Program-made: the position numbers and the translations under genes | Shown: positions 47,115 through 57,934 of the stretch, piece by piece | Position numbering within the stretch: position 1 is the stretch's first letter | How the letters are laid out: every line of letters starts with the position of its first letter | Notes under the pieces: model-generated | What the model saw: the letters and a program-made list of their open reading frames with translations, nothing else | What the model was told of the DNA's origin: nothing | Databases searched by the model: none | NCBI GenBank assembly: GCA_015680685.1 | Contig: MNCI01004050.1 | Coordinates: 1,032,718 to 1,096,717 of the forward strand | DNA: 64,000 nucleotides | Direction: 5' to 3' | Source: Gnetum montanum | Taxonomy: Eukaryota > Streptophyta > Gnetopsida > Gnetales > Gnetaceae

Positions 47115-47545
47115 AAGCAAGTGTCCGCTATGATGTTAAATTGGCACAGCAAGTCTACTCTGACTATAAACTAGCATAAAATGTCCGTAAGCTATAATGT
47201 TAAACTCATATCCAGAGTAGACCTATCTGCTATGACGCTAAGCTGGCATAGAAAGTCTACTATGACTATAAACTAGCACAACTCCTCTTTGGGCCATGAC
47301 ACTAAAAATGGCATCCACAACATAGTCCACTATGAGTATAAATTGGTACAACATGTTCCTATGTCATGATGTTAAACTGGCATAACATCCATCATCCGCT
47401 GCAACATTAAACTAGCACACAATTGTCTATTAAAGTAGCACATCATGGTCTACCAGGACCTTAAATTGGGTTCACAGTCTATTAGGACCTTAAACTAACA
47501 TAGCATGCAGTCTACCAAGACCTTAAAATAGGTTCACAGATCAAC
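47115..47545 (+). repeat. Degenerate ~30-bp tandem array, about 13 units
   Basis: Units such as GTCTACTATGACTATAAACT followed by AGCACA, and GTCTACCAGGACCTTAAATT, repeat between the integrase end and the PPT. Two subtypes can be told apart: TATGAYGTTAAACTGGCA and AGGACCTTAAA. Arrays in this place are a known trait of Tat-type elements. Confidence 0.8.
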
Positions 47546-47628
47546 ACACATAGCTCAACATGCATAGTTTTGTGAAACAACTAAGCACAAATACTTCCAA
47601 TCCTCCATCATCTACCCATACCTTCTAG

Positions 47629-47644
47629 GCAAGGTGGGGCAGGG
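47629..47644 (+). other. Polypurine tract of the Tat-like element
   Basis: AGGCAAGGTGGGGCAGGG directly precedes a TGTTGC start at about 47645, the expected position for plus-strand priming. Confidence 0.65.
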
Positions 47645-49179
47645 TGTTGCAATTCTAGAATGGAGTTCACATCATCAAGAAAAAGCCTCTAGAACATTTA
47701 CAACGTCATCTCCCTTGGTATTTTGCTGATCCTCCTAAGATACCCTTAGGAATGTTGCTAACCTTCTGGAGCTACTACCACCATCACTAGTAATACCACC
47801 CCTAGGCCACACCAATAGCATTACCAGCCTTGGGTATTTCATTATTGGTTAGAGCTCTCATTGTTAGCACCACTTGCTAGAGTCTTAGTAGTATTGTGGC
47901 CCAACCATAGCACTACCATGCTCCAGCTCTCACCATTTCTTGGGCTTGGAAATGCTTCCAGTAGCTTGGCTCTCTGCCATTTTGCTAGATTTCTAAGCTT
48001 GTATGCTTGTTGTGGACTCTCAAGCATATGCATTGCCATCACCCTTGGCCACCTTGTTGGCCTATTTAGCGTGCTCACTTCTGGTGTGGCTATTGGAGCT
48101 TTTGTAGCCTTCTAACTCTGGCATGTACACTGGCCTTTCTGCTTTGGCACTGCAAGCTTTTGCAACTGGCCCAACACTTGTGGCACTTGCAGTAACCTTG
48201 CAACTAGTAGTTTTCTCTCATCTCATGTTGTATGGTTGTTTTCTTATTTTCTCTATGTTATGTTTGTAGGACAAAGCCCTGGAGGAAATCATTTAGAGAC
48301 ATGTTTCTTTGTAGAAGCAAGTCCACACATTGCTCTGATGTGCTTGGTCAAACTCACCAAGCCACTCGAGAGTGCACATCCCTATTACCCTGCTATAGCC
48401 TACTTGCAGTTAACCCTTTACCTTACATTTCCCAGCCTTCCTGCAATGGACATAACATAATGCATCCAATGGGGAGCCTCTATGGGCTAGTCAAAGCCTA
48501 AGCAGATGTAATGCAATACATCTTGGGGAGGAAACACCTATTCTATAGATGTGACATAGTTGTCTCTAAGCAAAGCCCATCGAGTGGCATGTAGTCAACT
48601 CAATGATAAGCATCCTGTAGTTAGCAATTCTCAAAGAAGAAAGAAAACAGCAAAAGAAAAAATCATAAAACTTAAAGAAAAAAAAAAGAGCAAAGGGGGG
48701 TAACACATATCCCTAAGCAAAATGTAACAAAGTTGCACTTTGACAACTAGTCCAACCCTAAATTCACATTAGCCTTCTCATAAGCACTTTGAAAAGAGGT
48801 CAACATGTCAAGGGTAATTCATTGTAGTGCTATGGACAATGGCTCTCTCACAAGCACTTCGATGAGAGGCCATCATTTTGGTGATAAGCCACCCTGGTGT
48901 CATGAACATAGTCAGCCATGTTAACCCTACATCTTATAGCATGATACACCATTTGCATCTCATTCCTCCCTTGTTATCCCAAGCCAATTCCCTACATCCA
49001 TTCCCTATAGCATACCATTACCTTAGCACTCTTAAGCCCAACGAAGCACCCTTTGATTAGGTACTAATAAGGAATGTTGGTGTCGCACTTACTGTGGTAT
49101 TTTGAGTTCTTTGTCAATGTCTCTAGGAACACTCCTCCAAATGTCAAAAAAGAGGAACTAATGAAACACCATCAAATTC

Positions 49180-49830
49180 AGGTAATAGCATCTCAAAGGA
49201 AAATTTGTCTAAGTGTTAACATCAGGCATATTTTTCCTAAGTGTTTGGTCCATGCTTCTACCACTGGGACTATTCTGCAAAGCATAGTTAGTGTGGCACA
49301 TAGCACAAAACCAAAATTACAAAATTTTTTAAGTGTCGAAAACAATTGTAAAAATTTTTCTAAGTGTTGTGTTATGCTCTCATTCTCCTTACTATGCTTC
49401 AGAGCATAGCCAATGTAGCATCCACTTTAGTGGCCAATTTTTCCTAAGTGTCAAGCTAACTCAGCATGGAAAGAATGTTTGTCAAATTTGCTAACTCCTA
49501 AAGCTACCCCTCTTACTATGCTCTAGAGCATAGCCAATGTAGCCTAGATGAAGATTGCAAATTTTGCCAAATCTTTCTAAGTGTTGTGCTATGTTCTCAC
49601 TCTTCCCACTACACTCCATAGCATAGCTAGCACTGGACTTCAATTTTTGTAGAATTTGCCTAACTATTGGGATACGCTCTAGAGCATAGCTAGCACAGTA
49701 ATGCAAAACTACTACAGTAAAGAGGAGTCTTTTCAGATCTAGCACATGCAATCTTGGCAGTGTAGTCATAGTTTGGCAGTCTCTTGGGGTCCATTAGAGC
49801 ACACTAGAGCATAGCACCATTTTTGTTCCA
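49180..49830. repeat. U3 subrepeats with palindrome ATGCTCTAGAGCATAGC
   Basis: Irregularly repeated block made of TTTTTCTAAGTGTT (about 49205, 49325, 49355, 49440, 49570) and the palindromic GCTCTAGAGCATAGC (about 49390, 49520, 49676, 49800), spaced 110-190 bp. It lies upstream of the TATA box of this LTR. Confidence 0.7.
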
Positions 49831-49914
49831 GTGGGAGTGTAACTGGTGTCAGCATAGCCTTAACTACCCCTTTTTCCACGTGGCACCTGATTCGCACTTC
49901 ACATCAACCCTAAC

Positions 49915-49927
49915 CCTATAAATACCC
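49915..49927 (+). promoter_or_regulatory. LTR TATA box with upstream G-box
   Basis: CCTATAAATACCC, with CACGTG 31 bases upstream (49879-49884). This is a textbook plant core promoter arrangement and fits the Pol II promoter of the Tat-like LTR. Confidence 0.6.
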
Positions 49928-50540
49928 TTGCATTTCACATTTTAGGGATTGACATTTTAAAACAGTCAGCTGGAAATTTCATCTTAGTAGTTAGCACTTT
50001 GGCACTAGCACCCTTGCACTGAAACTTACTTAATGCCTTGGCAAAACTTTGGGACACCACCTTTGTATACCACAAGACACTGTAGCTTCCAAGGCACCAT
50101 AGTAGCTAGCTTGGCAGGCTCAAAATTCACAACAAATGTTAGTTTCATAGCTCAAATGCCCTAGAGATTATGACTACACTGCCTACTATGCCTAGATGTA
50201 CACCATGTACCTTCTCACCTTTCTTCAATAATTACTATGCTCTCCCATTTGGGATGGTGCTACTTTTCCTCTTTCAAATTCCTTTGCATTTTTCAAGTGT
50301 TTTCTTTGGAATTTAGCATTGCACTTGCATTTTTTCACTATTTTGCATGCATTTGCACGTTTGCACCATCATTTGCACACCTAAAAACCTTGTTATGCTT
50401 TGGCTTAGTCCTACCACTGAAAACACTGTGCAAACCCCTAGCACTCATTTGTTGAAACACTCAATAAGTATGGGTTTGATCGACAAGATTGGCTTGGGTG
50501 CTCCACTTCCATTTTCCCCTCTAGCAATAGCCCTTTGAAT

Positions 50541-51071
50541 GGGGGTGAGGTTAGGGTTGTACCATGACCGCAGACCCCTCAGCATGACTATTCTAGTTGT
50601 CAATGTTTTCAATCACTACAATCATGGAATGGAATGGAATGTTGAGCCAGAGTTATATATTGCTAAAGGCAAGCAAAGCTCATAGAGCAATTTTTTTGGC
50701 TTGGATTGCTATACTCTACCTACAACAAATTGCAGTTGCAGAAGCATTGGATGAGATTCTCTAATGACGGGATCTACGACAACACCAAAAGCATTACAAG
50801 GGAGCACATCTTGTAGCCTTAACCTTAGAGGCTCATAGGCTAATTAAATAGATTTGGCTCTAGGCAAAACCCCCTAGAAATGGTTGCACAGTAGGGACAC
50901 CTTGAAATCCTAGCACTAATGGCTCAAACTATTCTCAAAGGCATTAATATGTGCACTAGGCTCCATGTGATTGGTAGAAAAGTTGGCTTGATCAGGGAAA
51001 TTGGAATACAAATTGATGTAGCTATGTAGTTACATCATATCAAGGAGAAATTAGGCTCATATTTAAGTCTA
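50541..51071. other. Unrecognised, possibly formerly coding sequence
   Basis: Plus-strand frames are more open than in the transposon relics nearby, with segments such as LEMVAQ-GHLEILALMAQTIL and LHVIGRKVGLIREIGIQIDVAM (about 50875-51025). I recognise no family. It runs directly into the first 125-bp direct repeat. Confidence 0.3.
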
Positions 51072-51197
51072 ACATTATGGGTAGGGTTGACAGAGGCCCA
51101 CATGCTACCTCATATGGTGGTTAGTGTATGGGATACTTGATTTTCCTTTTAAGAAAATATGGAGTCAATATAGTATTTGGTCAATAGAACCAATCTT
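51072..51197. repeat. 125-bp direct repeat, copy 1
   Basis: From CATTATGGGTAGGGTTGA to AGTATTTGGTCAATAGAA. It is paired with 54053-54177 in the same orientation at roughly 85-90 percent identity by eye. Confidence 0.85.
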
Positions 51198-51714
51198 CTA
51201 AATGTTAACCATGTTTATATCTAACCTCAACTTACAAAAGACAAAAAAGAAACTAATTTATTTTTTTACCTTTTCTTCTTTGTTTATTAGATAGAAACTT
51301 TTACTTCAAATAGGCATGATATCCTTCAAGTGCATTATTTATTTTTTGATTTGCATGTGCTAAATTTCTATATGCTTTCACCCACATACCTACAAAATAT
51401 TACTTTTTTAGAAAAAAATTATAATAACTAATTATTTAACAATTATTAAAATATTATATTTACAATACTTCTCATTCACCATCCATGTTCATTCAAAATA
51501 CTATAACAATATTCCTTCTTCTTTGAGTTCTTCAAGAAATTGATGTAATTTATGTTTTACTTCATAATCACTCTTGCACCCATGCATTATGTGACCAAGT
51601 GCAACATTCATACTCTTAAAATTGAATTTATTTCTAAGCTTATTACCAAGGTTTTTCAACCATGTACGACGTACATGAAATAAGCATAATAATACCTAAT
51701 AGTTCATAACTGAC

Positions 51715-51831
51715 CTAGCATATATAAAATTGAAAATATAAGAAATATTAAAATTTTTATAACAAAATGCATTTGAATATAAATTAAATATATGAAAATA
51801 AAGCTATTAATTATAAATAACAAAGTTTTAC
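51715..51831 (-). other. GT-AG intron in the MULE-like pseudogene
   Basis: Donor GTAAAAC directly after GACATAAG and acceptor TATATGCTAG before GTCAGTTATG. Removing these 117 bases restores a continuous frame (..KIVDIRSVMN..). Confidence 0.7.
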
Positions 51832-52031
51832 CTTATGTCTACAATTTTTGCAAGAGCATCATCTACTAAAATATATGTAACATTCCAAGCTAGTTTTGCT
51901 TGAAAAGCACTTTGAACTAATGCTTGAAACCAAGATTGAATATCTTTCGTTGTATCTCTTGATGATATGACCCATGTAACTAGAATTCCATTATCATGAT
52001 TATCAAAGGCCATAACAAAATAAAGTGAATA

Positions 52032-52115
52032 CTACATACAAAAGAAATATGAGTTAGTATCATTACATGTTTATCTCTAGAGAAGCTATTTAACATTAAA
52101 ATTAATATATGTTAC
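52032..52115 (-). other. GT-AG intron with TACTAAC branch motif in the MULE-like pseudogene
   Basis: Donor GTAACATA after AATATATATGAA; a perfect TACTAAC about 27 bases before the acceptor, followed by a pyrimidine-rich run and TATGTAG. Removing 84 bases joins NTNIYE to YSLYFVMAF in frame. Confidence 0.72.
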
Positions 52116-53504
52116 TTCATATATATTAGTGTTGAATGTTGAATCTATGGCTAACAAACTATTATGGGAAAACTACAACATTTTTTCTCTCATCCATAAT
52201 GATTCAAAACATAGAATAAATGGTTCACCATTAATAAAAAATTGATGATAAAAAAACATATTCTGAATGTGCATAAATCCATTTTTTAACACTTATTTCA
52301 TCTTTTAAAGTGGTACTTGTATTCTCTACTAATAACATTTTCAAATATGTATGCAATGTTCTTTTTATTCAAATATTCATCCCTACTAGAAGTAATTCAA
52401 ATTGCTCTATTAGTTGGACCTTTTTACAATTCTAAATTATACTTCTCAAAGATTTTGTCACAAGATAAACCACCTCTAGACATTGTTGCAATATCTTCGT
52501 GTGGCTCTTTGGATAAATGGGGATGTAAAGTACGTCCACTTTCATTTTAAGCATACATTGTATGACATATTTCTCATATTTATTCACGTGTTTCCTTTCC
52601 ATATAAAATATAATTGCAAAGCTAGCATCTATTCTCATCCTTTAAATTGTGAACTGGCATTGACATCCTCTCTTGTATGATTCATGGTAAGATTTGCTAA
52701 TCTCTTTATGAATCATTGAGTTAGCTTGTGGTCCATATGAATACCAATCTGAAATGATACATGGATTGAATAATTAAAATTTTAAAATAGAAATCTATAT
52801 GATTCTATAATGATAGAAACCAGTTTTTTAAGTTTAAAATTTTCAAAAATATCCTTGCTTTAATTTTTCAATATGATGATCTACAAAACATCTATCTCCT
52901 TCATTCCAATTTCAATTCATACAATTCCTTGTAATAAAGGTTGTGGGATGCATGGGATTACTTTCTTCACCTTTTACAAAATCTTCAACTCTATCATAAG
53001 GTATCCATACAAAATGGTTATTTTTTTGATCTATCCCACTAAATTATTTGGATTAAAATTCCCTTTTGGAGAATTTTTAACTAGTATAGTCCAAGCATAA
53101 TCCGAAAAAGTCTCTTTCATTTTAAAATATTCTACCATTACCATAAGCAAGAAATGAGGCCTAAATTTTTTCACAATTGAAAATACATGAATCGTATATT
53201 CAACATTGTATCTTTTTCATTGTAACAACCACAATAAAAAAAGAACTTCAATGTAAAAAGTAATAAAATACTAAAAATTATGCAAATAACAAATTGATAG
53301 TTGAAATTTTTTTCCCAAAAGAGCTCCTTAACAAAGAAACTGTAGCAATCTCCATAAATCCAAATTCTAATACTCAATATAGATTCAACCCACTGAACCT
53401 AAGGGCAAGAAGAATTCGATTGTTGCTAAACCAAACAATGCTAAAGTAGGTAGAAGTGTAAAGAAAAAAGTATGAATTGAAAAATGGTAAAGAAATTGAC
53501 ATAC

Positions 53505-53935
53505 CTGAAAGCCAAAGGTGGTAGCATAAATCAAAGCATTGGATGTTGTCTTGAAACTGCATATATTCTTCAATGTGCCAAGATCAATTTGTTGGGTCTT
53601 AGAAGTTGAAGTCCTATCTCAAAAGTACAAAAGAGGAAAACACATTTTTCTTCTTCTATCAATGATGCAATGACATCATCATGAAAGGTTAAGTTTTACA
53701 AATAATCAACTACATGTTCCTGAGCCTGGACATTACCTAAAGTGCAGAGCCTTAACAAAATAAAAATTGCATTTTCATTAAGGTACTTTGGCTTTGCATA
53801 TGGAACAACCGTAAGATTTCTAAGAGCCCCTACTGCTACCAAAGAAATGGATGCACTTGAAAGGGACATATGTTTTTTTTTTTTCAAATATGCAAATGGG
53901 AATGAGGAAAAGGGTATATGATCATGAATGAGCAT
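53505..53935 (-). pseudogene. Armadillo-repeat protein gene fragment
   Basis: The minus frame 53935-53696 reads SLVAVGALRNLTVVPYAKPK, then NENAIFILLRLCTLGNVQAQEHV, the helix pattern of armadillo repeats in plant proteins. Diverged similar sequence goes on to 53505, where CTTTCAG is followed by GTATGTC, a good splice donor. It therefore looks like genomic (intron-containing) gene DNA, not a processed copy. One or two exons only, with stops after the first repeat. The parent gene cannot be identified from this. Confidence 0.6.
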
Positions 53936-54052
53936 GAGGAAAAGGGTCTATGGTAGCAATAGCCATGTATGGGTCCATGGTAGCAGGGTTCTTACCCACG
54001 TGGATCAAATGGGGTGCATTAATACCCCAATCAGGACTCAAAGAAGTTCTCC

Positions 54053-54177
54053 CAATGTTATGGGTAGGGTTGAGAAAGCCCCACATGCTGCCCCATATGG
54101 TGGTTAGTGTATGGGAGACTTGCTTGATTTTTTTTCAAGAAAATATTGAGTCAATATAGTATTTGATCAATAGAATT
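54053..54177. repeat. 125-bp direct repeat, copy 2
   Basis: From CAATGTTATGGGTAGGG to AGTATTTGATCAATAGAA. Lies between the armadillo and aminotransferase fragments; pairs with 51072-51197. Confidence 0.85.
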
Positions 54178-54249
54178 AGAATTACCAAATATAGGTTGGT
54201 AATTTTAAATTTTCATTCATGTTTTTTTAGATTAGCCTTCAGCATTTCA

Positions 54250-54860
54250 ACATTCTTGGAAAATGTAAATCTTACAAGATTTTTTCCCTACTCAGGGTTT
54301 AGATAGAAAATAACACTTGTTGGGATAACAACAAAACCTACCTTTTTAATTTCATGCTCACAAAATACAACATCATTTTCAAACCCAAATGGGGTATGAT
54401 CAACAATGACAAACTATGTGCCTGGTGTATCATAAATAACAAATTCAATGGCCTTAAGACCTTCTACCATTATATCTTTCTTGGTATTGTAATCTCTCAC
54501 AAGTTCTTCATAACAAGAATTTGGTGCCTGCACAGTTGTGGCAGCTATCCATTACATAAGAGTTGATGTCGCAATTGTCAACAACGAGTTTTCTATCTTG
54601 TTAAGGTGAATGTCTTCCCTAATGAATTTACAGTAGCAATTCTATCATACTTCCTAAGAATACTAGCTATAGAAATGTGTTTTGCACCAAATGTAATTTT
54701 ATCATAAACCTCATCTTGGAAGCACAAAGTATCATTCTCAATATAGAGTGAAGCTATTAGCTCCAACTCTTTTTGAGAAAACATTTTTCTAGCAGGGTTA
54801 TGTGGTAATATGGCTTTGTAAATGTAAAGAAGATGCTTAAAAAATGTTCTTAGCAACTTA
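54250..54860 (-). pseudogene. PLP-dependent aminotransferase gene fragment
   Basis: The minus frame 54856-54593 reads AILPHNPARKMFSQKELELI, then DEVYDKITFGAKHISIAS and VNSLGKTFTLT, which are the PHNPTG-, D-E-x-YD- and SLGKTFS-type motifs of class I aminotransferases of the kynurenine/aspartate-like group. The last includes the PLP-binding Lys. In another frame TIATSTLM, YEELVRDYNTKKDIMVEGLK, VDHTPFGFENDVVFCEHEIK and YLNPE-GKNLVRFTF follow to about 54250. About 17 residues between TFTLT and TIATST are missing, and no intron separates the parts. C-terminal half only. Confidence 0.75.
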
Positions 54861-54949
54861 CATCACAAAATTAAACTCCCTTCATGGTAGTTTTTACTTA
54901 ACACATTTAAGGTAAATGGGCAAGATTGTGAAACTTATTCAAGTAAGAA

Positions 54950-55190
54950 TGCAAAGTCTTTCGATGCTTTTTCAGGCAATACTATTGAAATTTTAACCTA
55001 CGTACAACATCAAGTGCCACAAACATCTTCATGAACTTCTCAACATCAACTGCAAACAAGTCTATCCCCAAAGCTAGTAGCAACTTGTCTTGGCATAAAG
55101 TCAAAAATCTAGCATTGAGTATGGATGTTACAATGTTATGAAGAAGGGCTTCTTAGATTCGACCAAAGTGTTGGACTGCATAACAAAAAA
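54950..55190 (-). pseudogene. Unrecognised gene-like fragment
   Basis: After a possible acceptor (TTATGCAG near 55175) the minus strand reads LHNIVTSILNARFLTLCQDK and LLLALGIDLFAVDVEKFMKM with FVALDVVRRLKFQ, an unusually long protein-like frame (about 75 codons, one stop). I do not recognise the family. It precedes the aminotransferase fragment on the same strand. Confidence 0.35.
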
Positions 55191-55236
55191 CTTTATTATA
55201 TCTATATGAATGAGTTCTATCACCATATAATCCTTG

Positions 55237-56053
55237 TGATGAGTGGCGAGGTACCCCTACACTCAACCATATGAATACAAGCGTCTCACGCGCAATCTGG
55301 TCGAACTCCAATGACTAAGTGCTTACGCACCCTAATGGAACACTTAAAGGTTAATCAATCATTGTCCTCCCAAACTTAATTGTATTGTCATGGTTGTATG
55401 GTTAAGTAAGTTTGAGGTATGTGATTTTTATAACTTTTATCTTTTTAACGCCTATGCTAAGAGGAAAGGGTGAAGAGAACTAAATGACTAACTTTCATTA
55501 ACTATTCACTAACTAGGTTCTAAGTATCCTAGCATTAGTATCTGTTCTCACTTGCCACACACACCTTGAACCAATGCAACGCTACTAGGATTACCAAACA
55601 TTACTCGTTACTAGGTTACCAAGCGTTGCACATGTGCTTGAAGCAGTTGTACTGAATGCACTTAACTAGGAGAGTCAAGGATTAAGAGAGATTGATTATC
55701 TAGGAAAGCATTTAAACATTTAATAATAATTAAATCCTATTTATCTTAGTCCATATGCTACAAGGTTTATTAGAAAGTTCATCTTTATTGCTATACACAA
55801 ATATGTGCTCAAGTACAATTTGCTCAAATAAAGATCTGTTCACTTTGAGACTCCTACTATAGGCACATGGAAATTATTCTAACTCTGGAATGGTAAAACT
55901 GCTATAGTTTGGCTAAGGGATAACTCTAGATGAGCGAACAAGGGAAATCCGCCTCTTATTTATAGACATGACGGCAGGCTACGATATCATGTACGCGATA
56001 TCGCAATGGCCAATGCAATATCGCAATGGCCGATGTGATATCGTGGCTCATCA
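55237..56053 (-). repeat. 3' LTR of the gag-pol family A element
   Basis: 817 bp, TGATGAGTGG ... CTCATCA on the plus strand. TATA box TATTTATA at 55957-55964 and four GATATC-like palindromes at about 55980-56045. Bordered outside by CCTTG (55232-55236), whose partner is not in the window. Confidence 0.93.
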
Positions 56054-57930
56054 TACCCCCATTACTGAATGAAAACTCATCCTCGAGTTCCTTACAAAAT
56101 ATTGGGAAGGTATGAGATTATTGACTTGAATGATACTAATGATGAACGGGGTGACATGTGAATAGATCATCATTACAATACATGACAAAACTGGTGTTCA
56201 TGACAACAAGAGTGAACACTATACACATTTGACATCCAGCCTTATTTGGCAACTGAGAGAGAAGAGAGAAGAGAGAGGGAAAAGAAGAAGTCTATTGCTA
56301 CTGATGCTAAGATTGCACTTTTCGTTTTCCATCCATAAGCGCGTCATCAATCTTGTTCCTTACATAACTAATTCAACACTAGTCTATTCCAAGTGTTCCC
56401 TCCAGATCCAATCCATTGGTGTATGATTATCATCTGCACACACAACACAGTCTTATATTAGCAAGGGTAAATGAATCAAAATGCAGTTGATACCTTGCCT
56501 CAGTGTAAGGTCCATTGGCTGAGTTGTGATATGGCTAATGTGGATCTGGAGATATAATACTGGTGACTACCCAAGGTGTAGGGGTTAAGAGAAAATCAAA
56601 AAAATTGGACCAGGACCCCCATGACTGAGAGCGAACCTTCGGTAGCAAGAGAATGGAAAAAGATAAGGAATAAGAAAGATGGATAAAAAGAAACAACGAC
56701 AACACCGATAAAATGGATGTCAAAGATGGAGATGAAAAAAATAAATGGTGACTGTAGAGATGTTTAAGAGAAAGAAATTAATGGATGCACCAAAGAGGAA
56801 TGCCAGTGGATCCTCCCCAAAGCAGGATCATGCCCTTAATGCCCTGACAATCCCACATTCAAAGAGTTCGTAGGCTCTGGGAATGTCATTTGGAAGCAAG
56901 AGTTAAAGTCTTAACCACAAGAATTTACCAAAAAGAAAACAATGCATGAACCAAGATATAGACTATTGATACAACTGGCTATGAGGTGAAAAATGGAGAA
57001 AGAAGGGTGGAAAGAAGAGAATGGAATGGAGTCTCAAGAACAAGGTGATGTATAGCCCCTTATGTATTAATGGTTAATGTGACTTAGTAGATCTCATTCC
57101 AAATCCAACCTCAAACAATCCACATCTAGTGACTTCGCATTAATACATTTGGCCAATCAATCCACTTGAAGTAACTAGAATGCATCTGCCAAAGATTCAC
57201 CATCATTCTGACGAAATGAAAAAGGAGAAAGTAGGAAGTGAGAAGGGCCTTAGTTAGAGGGAACATGTTTATTTAGTTCCATAACTAGTGCTTGTAGCCA
57301 AGATGACTATTCCATCTAAGGGATGTGCTTTGAATTCCCACTATTTTTTTTTTTTGTGTTTTGCGTGAGAACCACACCATGTAAAGACTTATTATTTTTA
57401 TTAGCTTAGCTTCTCGATAATGGAGCAATAGTCAGAATGGTAGGGAAAACTCAAGAAGAAAACATCTAAGCACCCAAGAGAATGGCTAGCATAAATGCAT
57501 CGAGTTCCCATGAAGTCACACCCTTTTCAGTCCTTGAGTCCTTCCTTAGTTTGACAAATGCCTAGTCACCTATTCGTTGATAGTTCTTATTATTGAGAAA
57601 GGGACTGTATAGTTCCAGGCTAAGAGAGACCATAGAAACTTATGGATGCATGGATGATGTGGACTCATTGCTTGTTATATCAAAAGAACCATACCTTAGT
57701 ATCAACATCATAACTCAAAGGTAAAAACCAAACATTAGTAATCAATGGAATATAGTTCATACCATCTTCAGAGCACTTATTAAGTGAAAAACTTAACAAA
57801 ACAAAAAAAATAAACACAAAAATAAATGAAGTATGAACGATGTTGCAAAACAAAAAACAAGAAAAGTTAAAGAAATTTGTAAAAAAAATATATGTAAAAC
57901 AAAAACTCAAAAAGGAACTAAGGGCTGCAA
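56054..57930 (-). other. PPT and 3' non-coding region of the gag-pol family A element
   Basis: Begins with the PPT TACCCCCATTACTGAA (56054-56069). Further PPT-like motifs stand at 56615-56628 and 57951-57966. Matches 23797-25751 in reverse along its length, with an A-rich tract at 57780-57900. No conserved coding frame. Confidence 0.82.
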
Positions 57931-57934
57931 ATGA

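Larger units (their letters stand above)
47645..50540 (+). repeat. 3' LTR of the Tat-like element (right border uncertain)
   Basis: Begins TGTTGCAATTCTAG after the PPT. Contains the subrepeat region 49180-49830, a G-box CACGTG at 49879-49884 and a TATA box CCTATAAATACCC at 49915-49927. No second LTR is present to fix the end; about 50540 is where the character of the sequence changes. Long LTRs are usual in this lineage. ORFs inside (47861-48115, 48232-48501, 49074-49409, 50237-50455) have no recognisable products. Confidence 0.55.
51490..53130 (-). pseudogene. MULE-like transposase pseudogene with spliceosomal introns
   Basis: Minus-strand pieces in order: a VEDFVKGEESNPMHPTTFI segment (about 53000-52940), CQCQFTI...MERKHVNKYEKYV (about 52660-52570), EPFILCFESLW-REKML (about 52240-52190), then FSHNSLLAIDSTFNTNIYE (about 52172-52116). 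An intron follows (52115-52032), then YSLYFVMAFDNHDNGILVTW with SSRDTTKDIQSWFQAL and ILVDDALAKIVDI (52031-51832). After a second intron (51831-51715) comes LLCLFHVRRTWLKNLGNKL and NVALGHIMHGCK (51714-51520). The DSTF-x-TN ... D-H-x-NGI-x-VTW ... VDDA pattern is that of MULE/FAR1-type transposases. Stops and a frameshift near 52260 disable it. No terminal inverted repeats were found. Confidence 0.72.

Noticed and set aside
47115-47545. CRISPR-like array
   Set aside because: Units are degenerate, without a constant repeat and variable spacers, and the context is a plant retroelement; it is a tandem repeat of the Tat 3' region.
48232-49409. Series of 60-110-codon ORFs in the Tat LTR
   Set aside because: Overlapping frames with no family resemblance, in sequence that follows a PPT and contains U3 subrepeats.
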